A stretch of 18,591 nt of DNA from CBFCZU01 sp965602635 (GTDB lineage Bacteria > Planctomycetota > Phycisphaerae > SM23-33). A program made the translations under genes and the position numbers. The stretch spans positions 1 to 18,591 of the forward strand of contig CBFCZU010000061.1 of NCBI GenBank assembly GCA_965602635.1, written 5' to 3'. Under the pieces are notes generated by a model. It searched no databases. It was not told the DNA's origin and saw only the letters and a program-made list of their open reading frames with translations. This document shows, piece after piece, positions 1-6,734 of the stretch (the stretch's first letter is position 1; each line of letters starts with the position of its first letter).

Positions 1-401
1 GAATGGGCTGGCCTTGCATCCGGCGAGGACGTCAGCAACCGAGTTTTCGGGAGGGACAAGGCTCGAACGAACGGGGCATCTTCTGTAAGCATTTTCCACG
101 CCGCCGGTTACGTGGACACGCGCGTAGGAAGCTCAAACGGACTAAAGCGGGGTGCCGTTCTCGCTGGCGGCCTTGAGCCTACGTAAGCCTTGGCATAAGC
201 AAGACGTATACTGTGTCGGGTTGGTGGCTCGTGCATAAGTGTGGGCTAGCTAAAGGCATGAGATGTTCATGTCGATTAGGGTGGTGAGGGTCGGTTGTGT
301 TATGGGGCGCGCTTGCACGAAGGCAAAGCGGTCATACCGCGCCTGAAGTCGGCGCTGCCGGGCTGGTCTGAGCAAGATGTCGTTCCGCTCAATCCGCTGA
401 G
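1..401. other. Upstream region without a supported gene
   Basis: I see no convincing gene here. The + strand frame beginning at base 1 stays open until the TAA at 184-186, giving 61 codons with no visible start. Its third positions are no more GC-rich than random DNA here, and the peptide resembles nothing I recognise, so it could only be the tail of an unknown gene. The rest contains small dyads only: an imperfect palindrome around 255-273 (CATGA-gatgt-TCATG core at 257-271) and a 5-bp hairpin GCGGT-cat-ACCGC at 328-340. Either could be a regulator site for the operon that follows. The composition is visibly less GC-rich than the genes downstream. Confidence 0.4.
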
Positions 402-427
402 TTGGCGGGGAGAGCGGCCAATATACT
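402..427 (+). promoter_or_regulatory. Possible sigma-70-like promoter of the polysaccharide operon
   Basis: A TATACT box at 422-427 matches a -10 element well. The best -35-like hexamer is TTGGCG at 402-407, but the spacing of 14 nt is shorter than the usual 16-18, so the match is poor overall. Transcription from here would start near 434 and place the 458-531 hairpin in the untranslated leader. A second TATACT at 207-212 has no -35 partner. This is a weak call based on position and one good hexamer. Confidence 0.2.
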
Positions 428-457
428 AGGTCGGGCTTAGGGTGCGAGCGAGCATGG

Positions 458-531
458 GACGCTTGCGGTCCTGTCGCAGGATCGGCCGGAGCAGATTCCG
501 GCCGGTACGGCAGGACCTGCGATCAAGCGTC
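458..531 (+). promoter_or_regulatory. Long structured leader hairpin before the first operon gene
   Basis: The sequence folds back on itself in nested segments. An 8-bp perfect outer stem pairs GACGCTTG (458-465) with CAAGCGTC (524-531). A 7-bp perfect stem pairs GGTCCTG (467-473) with CAGGACC (511-517). Three further pairs (474-476 with 508-510, one of them G-U) lead to a 10-bp apical stem, 481-490 with 497-506, that contains one G-U pair and closes a 6-nt loop (491-496). It ends 7 nt before the GGAGG Shine-Dalgarno (539-543) of the gene at 552. It has no T-tract, so it is not a simple intrinsic terminator. It may be a cis-acting RNA element controlling translation, RNA stability or early elongation. 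I do not recognise it as a known riboswitch class, and the c-di-GMP-I core motifs and the ops/JUMPstart sequence are absent. Confidence 0.6.
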
Positions 532-551
532 GGCTCACGGAGGCCGACAAA

Positions 552-1604
552 ATGGACCTCGACCCGAAGCCCACGACGGTTGGCGTGGTGGGGGCCTCGG
601 CCGTCTGTCTGACGTGGCTGCTGTGTCTTGCAGGATGCGATGCCGGGATGACGGCGTCGCCGGCTCAGTTGGCTGCGTTGGCGAAGGCCGGGCCTGTTAG
701 TCCGGTGGTTGACCTCGAAGCCCTCACAAGGGCGAAGCTGCGCACCGGCCCGTATCGCGTAGTCGCCGACGACCTGCTCGAACTGCACCTGCCCGTGGTA
801 ATGCACGACGTCGTCACCCCCAGGTACCAGAACGCCCAGCCCCTGTTGTGCCGCGTCAGCAAGGCCGGGACCATCCGCCTGCCCATCGTCGGCGAGCTAA
901 AGGCCACCGGCATGGCGCTCTCCGAGATCGAGGCGTCCGTGGTGAGCGCGTACCATCCGAAGTATCTCAAGCATCTGCCTTCCGTGGCGGCCCGGGTGCT
1001 CGAGTACCACACGGAAAGGGTCTCGGTCCTCGGGGCAGTCAACGACCCGGGTACCTATGAGCTCAACAGCGACCAGATGTCGCTGGTCTCGGCCCTGATG
1101 AAGGCCGGGGGCATTGTCCAGGAGGGGGCCGGCGCCATTCGGGTACGCCGGTCGGGTGCATCCGGCGATTCGCAGCCCCTGCTCCTGCCGGTCAAGGGAC
1201 TGAACATTCCGTTCGCCGACGTGGCGCTCAAGGGCGGCGACATCATTGAGGTTAAGAGCCTCGAACAGCGGAACTTCACCGTTGTCGGGCTGGTCAACGA
1301 GCCCGGCGTGTTCCCGTATCCGCCCGGCGTTCGGTACACCCTGGCCCACGCGCTGGCGGCCGCCGGCGGCGTCGATGCCGGCGGGAACCCGCAGTATGCC
1401 AAGATCTGCCGTCAAGACGCCTCGGGCGGATTCCTGGCCGTGCCGTTCAAGATCGGCGGCGGCGCTCTGATCGGGGCGGCCAATATCCCGCTCAAGCCGG
1501 GCGATGTTATTGCCGTCGAACAGACCTCGCGCACCGAGGGGCGCCGAATCCTGATGCAAATGCTCAGGGTGAGCTTCGGCGTTCATGCTTCCTACGCTCT
1601 TTGA
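552..1604 (+). CDS. Wza-type polysaccharide export lipoprotein (Poly_export/SLBB)
   Basis: This is the predicted outer-membrane/periplasmic export channel subunit for the polysaccharide made by this locus. Of its 350 residues, 1-29 form a lipoprotein signal ending in a lipobox LAGC with Cys29; Asp30 follows, which in E. coli would favour inner-membrane retention, but that rule may not hold here. Residues about 66-150 match the polysaccharide-export domain (GPYRVVADDLLELHLP, then AGTIRLPIVGEL). Two SLBB repeats follow at about 156-200 (VLGAVNDPGTYEL) and 242-290 (VVGLVNEPGVFPYPPG). The length is typical of the family. The start is fixed by a strong GGAGG at 539-543, 8 nt upstream. It is the first gene after the structured leader, and the co-polymerase follows after 61 nt, the classic wza-wzc order. 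Family assignment is secure; the exact polymer is unknown. Confidence 0.9.
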   Translation: MDLDPKPTTVGVVGASAVCLTWLLCLAGCDAGMTASPAQLAALAKAGPVSPVVDLEALTRAKLRTGPYRVVADDLLELHLPVVMHDVVTPRYQNAQPLLCRVSKAGTIRLPIVGELKATGMALSEIEASVVSAYHPKYLKHLPSVAARVLEYHTERVSVLGAVNDPGTYELNSDQMSLVSALMKAGGIVQEGAGAIRVRRSGASGDSQPLLLPVKGLNIPFADVALKGGDIIEVKSLEQRNFTVVGLVNEPGVFPYPPGVRYTLAHALAAAGGVDAGGNPQYAKICRQDASGGFLAVPFKIGGGALIGAANIPLKPGDVIAVEQTSRTEGRRILMQMLRVSFGVHASYAL

Positions 1605-1665
1605 GAACCAGATTCCCGCTGCGGCCGGGGTGCCGTTGGCTGGCGAGGGTCGCGGGAGAAGGCAG

Positions 1666-3858
1666 ATGAATACGGGTAAGCAAGACACAGGCGGCGATCA
1701 TGACGTCTGGCAACTGACCAGGCCGACAGGGGCCGAGCTGTCCAAGGACGGTCTGTTCACGATGATCTGGCGCCGACGGTGGATAGTCGTGTTGGCGATG
1801 ATCGCGTGCCTGGCGGCCGCGGCGGTCTATCTCACCCAGGTCACGCCCACCTATGCGAGCACCTCGCGCCTGTACGTCGAACAGACCGGCCCGAAGATCA
1901 TCACCGATAACGAAGGGGTGATGACCCAGTCCAAGAACTACCTCTTCACGCAGTGCGAGCTGCTGAAGTCCACGCCGATCCTGTCGGCCGCGTTGGCCAA
2001 GCCGGGAATGAGACAGTTGAAGTCCTTGGCCGGGGCGGGCAATCCGGTGGCGTTCCTGAAGAGGAAGCTTCTCGTCGAGGTTGGCGAGAAAGACGACTTG
2101 ATCAGTGTCTCATTCGAGTCGAGGTACTCCGAAGAGGCGGCCTCCCTGGTCAACAACATCGTTGACGCCTACATCACCTACCACACCAAGCAGAAGCGTT
2201 CCACCGCCTGGGAGGTCCTGAAGATACTCCAGAAGGAAAAGACCAAGCGGGATGCGGAACTGGCCGCCAAGCTCCAGGAGATGTTGGAGTTCAAGCAGAC
2301 CAACGGCGCACTGTCCTTTGAGAACGACAAGGGCAACATCGTGGTGCAGCGTCTGGCCAGGCTCTCTGAAGCGCTCACCGCCGCGCAGCTCCAGGTGATC
2401 GACGCAAGGGCCGCCGACAAGGCGGCCGAGAGCGTCATGAAAGACCGGGCCAAGCTCAGGCAGGTTCTCGAGGCCCTCCAGGCCAAAGGCAGATTCACTT
2501 CCTACGACAGCCTGGATGCGCGGCTGCGGGGGGAACTGAGCCGGCTGGAGCTCGAGCTGGTCAGCCTGGACCGAGAGTACACTGCCCAGCACCCGGCAGT
2601 CAGAGCCCACCGGAAGAAGATCGACGGGCTGACGAAACGGATCGCCGCGCACGAGCGGACGCTCACCGACGCCTATCGTGAGGTGGCCCGCCAGCAGTTG
2701 CTCCAGGCCAGGGAGAAGGAGGCGGAGATCCAGGCGTCCTTCGACCAGCAGAAGAAGGTGGCCCGGGAGCTGAACCTTAAAGAGGCCGAATACGCCGTGC
2801 TCCGGGGCGCCCTCCGGCGCACCGAGAAGCTGTGCGATACTCTCGACAGTCGCATGAAGGAGATCAACGTCACCGAGGACACCGGGGCGCTCAACATCAG
2901 CATCCTCGAGGTCGCCCGCGTGGCGAGCACTCCGGCCAGCCCCAAGGTCGCCCACATCCTGGCGATCGCCGTGGCCGGGGGGCTGGCGCTGGGTTGCTTC
3001 CTGGGATTGCTCCACGCCCGCATGGACCAGAGCTTCCATTCGGCCGAGGACATCTCCATGTCCCTGGGCGTGCCTGTCCTGGGAACCGTGCCGTCCATGG
3101 GCGGCAAGGGCGACGACATGACCCGCGGCCAGAGCGTGGTTCTGGCTGCTTCGTCTCCTCCGGCGGAGGCGTACCGTGCGATTCGCACGGCCGTGTACTT
3201 CGGCGTGCCCGGAGGCGAGGCCAAGACGCTCTTGGTCACCTCACCCGACAGGGCAGAGGGAAAGACCACACTGGCGAGCAACCTGGCCATGAGCATGGCA
3301 CAGGCCGGGCAGCGGACGCTCGTCGTGGACGCCGATTTCCGCAAGCCGACGCAGCACACGATCTTCCAGGTAGCACCGGACCCCGGCCTGACGAATCTGC
3401 TCGTCAGCAAGGATTCGTACGTCAATGCCATTCGAACCACCATGATCGAGCGCCTGCACGTCCTTCCCTCCGGCCCGATCCCGCCCAATCCCTCGGAGAT
3501 GCTCAGCAGCCAGGCATTTGCCGGCGTCCTGAAGAATCTGTCAGAGAGGTATGACCGCATCGTGCTTGACTCGCCGCCGGTCATGGCCGTCGCCGACGCG
3601 CGGATCTTGGCGGCGTTGTGCGACGTCACTCTGCTTGTCCTGAGGGCCGAGAGCTCCACTCGAAGATTGACCGAGCAAGCCCTGGACAACCTCTTGCGCG
3701 TTGGCGCCCGTGTCCTCGGGGTCGTTGTCAACGATGTGCCTCGTGGCGACGACCGCTACGGCTACTACGGGTATCCGTACGACTATGCCCGAAGGGCGGA
3801 CAAGAACAGAGAGCGGCGCAAGGCCGGGAAGGATCGAGAGCATGCTCAGGCCAGGTGA
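1666..3858 (+). CDS. Wzz/BY-kinase polysaccharide co-polymerase (Wzc-like)
   Basis: This is a bacterial tyrosine autokinase fused to a chain-length regulator, 730 residues. TM1 lies at about 39-59, followed by a long periplasmic coiled-coil-rich region and TM2 at about 427-448 after a PxxP-type boundary (TPASPKVAH). The cytoplasmic kinase follows: Walker A around 526-535 (SPDRAEGKTT, Lys533), Walker A' 552-560 with Asp555 and Asp557 (LVVDADFRK), and Walker B 632-638 ending in Asp635 (IVLDSPP). The C-terminal tyrosine cluster has six Tyr between 698 and 707, the usual autophosphorylation site. The ATG at 1666 is chosen because GGGAG lies 7 nt upstream; an in-frame ATG at 1585 would overlap the previous gene and has no good ribosome site. 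In Wzc systems, cycling of Tyr phosphorylation controls polymer length and export. A cognate phosphatase is not visible in this window. Confidence 0.92.
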   Translation: MNTGKQDTGGDHDVWQLTRPTGAELSKDGLFTMIWRRRWIVVLAMIACLAAAAVYLTQVTPTYASTSRLYVEQTGPKIITDNEGVMTQSKNYLFTQCELLKSTPILSAALAKPGMRQLKSLAGAGNPVAFLKRKLLVEVGEKDDLISVSFESRYSEEAASLVNNIVDAYITYHTKQKRSTAWEVLKILQKEKTKRDAELAAKLQEMLEFKQTNGALSFENDKGNIVVQRLARLSEALTAAQLQVIDARAADKAAESVMKDRAKLRQVLEALQAKGRFTSYDSLDARLRGELSRLELELVSLDREYTAQHPAVRAHRKKIDGLTKRIAAHERTLTDAYREVARQQLLQAREKEAEIQASFDQQKKVARELNLKEAEYAVLRGALRRTEKLCDTLDSRMKEINVTEDTGALNISILEVARVASTPASPKVAHILAIAVAGGLALGCFLGLLHARMDQSFHSAEDISMSLGVPVLGTVPSMGGKGDDMTRGQSVVLAASSPPAEAYRAIRTAVYFGVPGGEAKTLLVTSPDRAEGKTTLASNLAMSMAQAGQRTLVVDADFRKPTQHTIFQVAPDPGLTNLLVSKDSYVNAIRTTMIERLHVLPSGPIPPNPSEMLSSQAFAGVLKNLSERYDRIVLDSPPVMAVADARILAALCDVTLLVLRAESSTRRLTEQALDNLLRVGARVLGVVVNDVPRGDDRYGYYGYPYDYARRADKNRERRKAGKDREHAQAR
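3853..3858 (+). promoter_or_regulatory. Shine-Dalgarno supporting the 47-aa ORF
   Basis: AGGTGA overlaps the stop codon of the kinase gene and lies 8 nt before the ATG at 3867. It is the main argument that the 47-codon ORF between kinase and ligase is translated. Confidence 0.5.
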
Positions 3859-3866
3859 CGGACGCC

Positions 3867-4010
3867 ATGAGAACGAACGATGAATTTGTCCGCGGACAGT
3901 GCGCTCAATGCTCGTCGTGGCTGTCCCAGGCGCTTCGCCGCAGCGGAGCGTGGGCCGCTGTAGTCCGGTTGCTCGGGGGTCTCAGGCGACCTGCCAGGGG
4001 CCGCGAATGA
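3867..4010 (+). CDS. Small 47-aa protein, coupled to the ligase-like gene
   Basis: This is a small ORF that I do not recognise. It starts with ATG 8 nt after AGGTGA, directly behind the kinase stop, and its TGA (4008-4010) overlaps the next start as ATGA, so ribosomes finishing it could re-initiate on the ligase-like gene. The peptide has a CxxC (Cys12, Cys15, in GQCAQCSSW), a short hydrophobic amphipathic stretch at about 28-38, and a very basic C-terminus (RRPARGRE). It has no signal peptide. About two thirds of its codons end in G or C, which is compatible with coding but lower than the large genes. Alternatively it is a translational leader whose peptide does not matter, or the longer GTG-started form of the ligase gene (3899) is used instead. 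Confidence 0.45.
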   Translation: MRTNDEFVRGQCAQCSSWLSQALRRSGAWAAVVRLLGGLRRPARGRE

Positions 4011-6505
4011 TCGGACCCGCACCACATACCGATGCTCCGAGCGCCGCCGCGAGCCGGCTGGACGCGATCATCGAACACCTGATGATCGCGTTGGTGGTTT
4101 GCGTGCCGCTGGCCGGCGCTCATGAGATGTGGGGGCAGGTCGCCTTGCTCGCCCTGGCTGGCGCCATGGCCTTCTGCCTGTCGGTGAAACTCGCTGTCAG
4201 GCCGACGCCTCGTTTCGTGTGGTCGTGGGCGTATCTGCCGGTGGGGCTTTTCCTGGCGTTGCTGGTCCTGCAACTGGCCCCCCTCCCGGCCGGGCTGGCA
4301 GGTGTCCTTTCCTCCGATGCCCTGGCGGCCAGGACGAAACTCCTGGGCGACCTGCCCGACGCCGCTAATGCGCTCAAGAGGGTAACACTGAGCCTCTATC
4401 CGCTGGCCACACGGCACGACCTTCGCCTGACGCTTGCGGCCGCGGCGGTCTTTGTGGTGGTCGTGAACGTCCATCGTCGCCCGGAGCAGATCAAGCGCCT
4501 CTTGGGCGCGATGGCGGCCGTCGGTGTCCTTGCCACCGTGACCGCCTTGGCGCAAGGCCACTTCTACCACAAGGCTTCCTGGATCATGTCCGTCGGTCGG
4601 AACTCGGCCTGGACCGATGGAATCATCAGTCACATCCGTTACACGGAATACACGAACGTCTCGATGGGCGCCGCTCTGGGTCTGCTCCTGGTCAAGTTGC
4701 GTGAAGGGGTCGCCGGCCGAAAACTCACCTTGCAAGCGCTCATGGCGCAACTGAGAAAGCCGCGGATGCCGGCGGTCTGGTGCCTGGCCGGGATACTGCT
4801 CATCGGTGCGGTCACGGTTCTCCTGTCGCCGAGGCGCGGCGGGGCGGTCGCCTTGTTCCTGGCAGGCGCCTTCGCCGCGGTGATGCTGGCCCTGAAAGCA
4901 GGCCTGAAGCGCCGACGCTGGATTGTCGCCCTGCTGGCGTTGGGAGCTTTGGCGTGGGCGCTGCACGCCGGTTTCGATGCCGCGCGTGGCCGCCTGGCTT
5001 CCGCGCAGAGCGTTGACGGCGGGCAGGTCATCAACGACCCGCGCGTCTGGATAGGCACGCTCCCTGTGATCGGAACGGGCAGCGGCACCCACGGAGTGGT
5101 CCGCCGGGTGTTGGGTGGCGCGACGATACCTCAACTGCCCGACCAGGCATGGAACAGGTACGTCCAGATGGCGGAGGCTACGGGCCTGGTGGGGCTGGGC
5201 CTGGGGCTGGGGTTCCTGGGGATCGTCTGGTGGTGTTACGCGCGCGTTGTCCGCGGGGCCCGCCTGCCGATCCATTGGGCCGCCTTTGGCATCGGCTTCG
5301 CCCTGCTGGCGATCATGGTTCACGGCCTTGGCAATTCCGGCCGGCGTGTTCTGGGCAGCGAATGCTTGGCCGCTGTACTCGCGGGGATCCTTGTGTCCAT
5401 GGCAAGAGGGCTCGCCCGCAAGCACGAACGGCCGGAGCGGCCAGCCAGGGCCTTCTTCTTCCGCCCGCTCCGCTTCGCCGCCCCGTGCTGTGTCGTGGCC
5501 TTGGGGCTGTGGTCGCTGCTTCCGGCCACCCGCGCCTGCCTCGCCCAAGCACACTGGAAGCAAGCCCTGTCGATCGCATACAGGCTTCGCCAGGGCGATT
5601 GGCTGGGTAGCGACGAAGACTACGGACCCCTGGAATCACATGCCGCGGCCGCGGCGCGGCTTGAGCCGGGGAACGTCGAGTATCGCTATTTTCTCAACTT
5701 TTGCCGCTGGCGCCGCCTCTGCCGTGTCCGCGACGGGCGAATTGCCGAGCTGGCCGACGTGCCCCATGTCGTGGCGGGCACGCCCGCCATCGTCAAAGAC
5801 CTGCACCGCACACGCAGGCTTTGCCCGGGCTTCGGGCGGACCTACAGCGCCCTGGGGATGCTGCAAAGGTTCGTCCTCGGGGAGCCACGCGGCGCCGACC
5901 ACATCCGGACCGGGCTGGCCCTTGCCCCAGGCGACGCGATCGCCTGCTTCGCGGCGGGCCTCCTGGACGCCATGGAAGGGCGCGTCGATGACTCGCTGCC
6001 CAAGTTCCGTCGCAGCCTGCGGCTTGAGAGCCGCCTGCTGCGCGATGTCGTGGAAGTTTACGTTCGCCAGGTGAACCGCCCGGACATGGCTCTGGCAGTT
6101 GCCAGGGGCGACATCGGCCGGCTGCTGCACGTGGCCAACGTGTTGCGCCAAGAGCCCGAGCACCATGACCTGGCGGACGAAGCCTGCCGAGAGGCCGTCG
6201 CCCTGCTGAAGGTCAAGTGCCGCCAGCCCAACGCGCCGGCATGGGCCTTTGCCAGTCTGGCAAAGGAGTGCCTCCGATCCCGGGACTATGAAGCGGCGAT
6301 CGAATACTTCCGCAGGGCGCTGGCGCTTCAGTACGGGCAGGTGCACTGGCGACTCCGCCTGGCTAAGGCATTGGCCGCAACCGGCCAGGTGCCCCAGGCG
6401 ATGCACGAAGCGCGTGTGTGCCTGCGTTTCCAGCCCGGGATGAGGGCTGCGCGCAGGCTCATCGAGGACATGAGTGTACTTGCGGCCGCGGCGGCTGCCG
6501 AATGA
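4007..6505 (+). CDS. O-antigen ligase/polymerase-like membrane protein with TPR tail
   Basis: This protein of 832 residues (from the ATG at 4007) has a multi-spanning N-terminal half and a soluble C-terminal half. Hydrophobic segments run from about residue 23 to 500. The part around 349-400 (GTLPVIGTGSGTHGVV, then QMAEATGLVGLGLGLGF) matches the Wzy/WaaL (O-antigen ligase) family, where a large periplasmic loop precedes an aETGlvG-like helix. The histidine usually found just before that helix (HNxxL) is replaced here (DQAWNRYVQ). Residues about 540-832 are helical repeats, clearest as TPR near 761-820 (YEAAIEYFRRALALQYGQ). The fused TPR may recruit partners or substrate. A GTG at 3899 would add 36 residues but has no good ribosome site; 4007 is preferred for the ATGA overlap. 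With a separate Wzy-like protein encoded at 12547, this one could be a ligase or a second polymerase. Its function is inferred from family only. Confidence 0.75.
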   Translation: MIGPAPHTDAPSAAASRLDAIIEHLMIALVVCVPLAGAHEMWGQVALLALAGAMAFCLSVKLAVRPTPRFVWSWAYLPVGLFLALLVLQLAPLPAGLAGVLSSDALAARTKLLGDLPDAANALKRVTLSLYPLATRHDLRLTLAAAAVFVVVVNVHRRPEQIKRLLGAMAAVGVLATVTALAQGHFYHKASWIMSVGRNSAWTDGIISHIRYTEYTNVSMGAALGLLLVKLREGVAGRKLTLQALMAQLRKPRMPAVWCLAGILLIGAVTVLLSPRRGGAVALFLAGAFAAVMLALKAGLKRRRWIVALLALGALAWALHAGFDAARGRLASAQSVDGGQVINDPRVWIGTLPVIGTGSGTHGVVRRVLGGATIPQLPDQAWNRYVQMAEATGLVGLGLGLGFLGIVWWCYARVVRGARLPIHWAAFGIGFALLAIMVHGLGNSGRRVLGSECLAAVLAGILVSMARGLARKHERPERPARAFFFRPLRFAAPCCVVALGLWSLLPATRACLAQAHWKQALSIAYRLRQGDWLGSDEDYGPLESHAAAAARLEPGNVEYRYFLNFCRWRRLCRVRDGRIAELADVPHVVAGTPAIVKDLHRTRRLCPGFGRTYSALGMLQRFVLGEPRGADHIRTGLALAPGDAIACFAAGLLDAMEGRVDDSLPKFRRSLRLESRLLRDVVEVYVRQVNRPDMALAVARGDIGRLLHVANVLRQEPEHHDLADEACREAVALLKVKCRQPNAPAWAFASLAKECLRSRDYEAAIEYFRRALALQYGQVHWRLRLAKALAATGQVPQAMHEARVCLRFQPGMRAARRLIEDMSVLAAAAAAE

Positions 6506-6540
6506 CGTGCCGTGGCCGCTGCGGTGGAGATGTCGGGAAC

Positions 6541-6560
6541 CTCGTCGGTGCACCGACGGG
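6541..6560 (+). promoter_or_regulatory. Perfect 16-bp palindrome / hairpin between ligase and small ORF
   Basis: CGTCGGTGCACCGACG (6543-6558) is a perfect inverted repeat. As RNA it can form an 8-bp stem (6541-6548 with 6553-6560, one G-U) with a UGCA loop. No T-run follows, so it is not an evident intrinsic terminator. It could be an intra-operon RNA processing or stability element, or a protein-binding dyad. It lies in the largest gap inside the + strand operon. Confidence 0.35.
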
Positions 6561-6587
6561 AACGGAGTTCGCGCTGCCGCAAGCAAG

Positions 6588-6595
6588 AGGAGAGG
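6588..6595 (+). promoter_or_regulatory. Strong Shine-Dalgarno of the 41-aa ORF
   Basis: AGGAGAGG contains a full AGGAG core (6588-6592), 10 nt before the ATG at 6603. It is one of the strongest ribosome sites in the window, yet it serves only a 41-codon frame, which argues that this frame is translated. Confidence 0.55.
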
Positions 6596-6602
6596 CACGA
6601 GC

Positions 6603-6728
6603 ATGCTGAAGCTTTCGGAGAATCCGCCCAGGACGCACCCCGGGGCCGGGGCACTGACCGACCTGCTCGAGCCGGTCGATCATCTGCCTCCGGCGAGGGC
6701 CCCTGGCCGCCTCCTCGGTTGTGCGTGA
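6603..6728 (+). CDS. Small 41-aa protein upstream of the WecA-like gene
   Basis: I do not recognise this small ORF. It has a strong AGGAG ribosome site, codons ending mostly in G or C like the large genes, and a TGA only 6 nt before the ATG of the WecA-like gene, which itself lacks a clear ribosome site. Translational coupling is therefore likely. The peptide is proline-rich, with a central ALTDLLEPVDHLPP segment and a C-terminal GRLLGCA. It has no membrane segment or signal. It could be a real microprotein partner of the transferase, a leader peptide, or the eroded end of a larger gene. Confidence 0.5.
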   Translation: MLKLSENPPRTHPGAGALTDLLEPVDHLPPARAPGRLLGCA

Positions 6729-6734
6729 GAACTC

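Noticed and set aside
1..186. Open frame on the + strand from the window edge to TAA at 184-186 (61 codons)
   Set aside because: There is no start in view, no recognisable peptide, and third positions without the GC bias of the real genes. It could be chance or the tail of a gene to the left.
263..346. A 27-codon ATG frame with a weak AGG upstream
   Set aside because: It is too short, has mixed codon use and no coupling to a neighbour; nothing supports translation.
1585..1665. Longer N-terminus of the tyrosine kinase from the ATG at 1585
   Set aside because: It overlaps the preceding gene, lacks a ribosome site, and the added 27 residues do not look like the family; the ATG at 1666 has a good Shine-Dalgarno.
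3905..5563. Minus-strand frame of 552 codons opposite the ligase-like gene
   Set aside because: It is an antisense shadow with repetitive charged composition and no recognisable motif; the + strand protein has clear membrane helices and family motifs.
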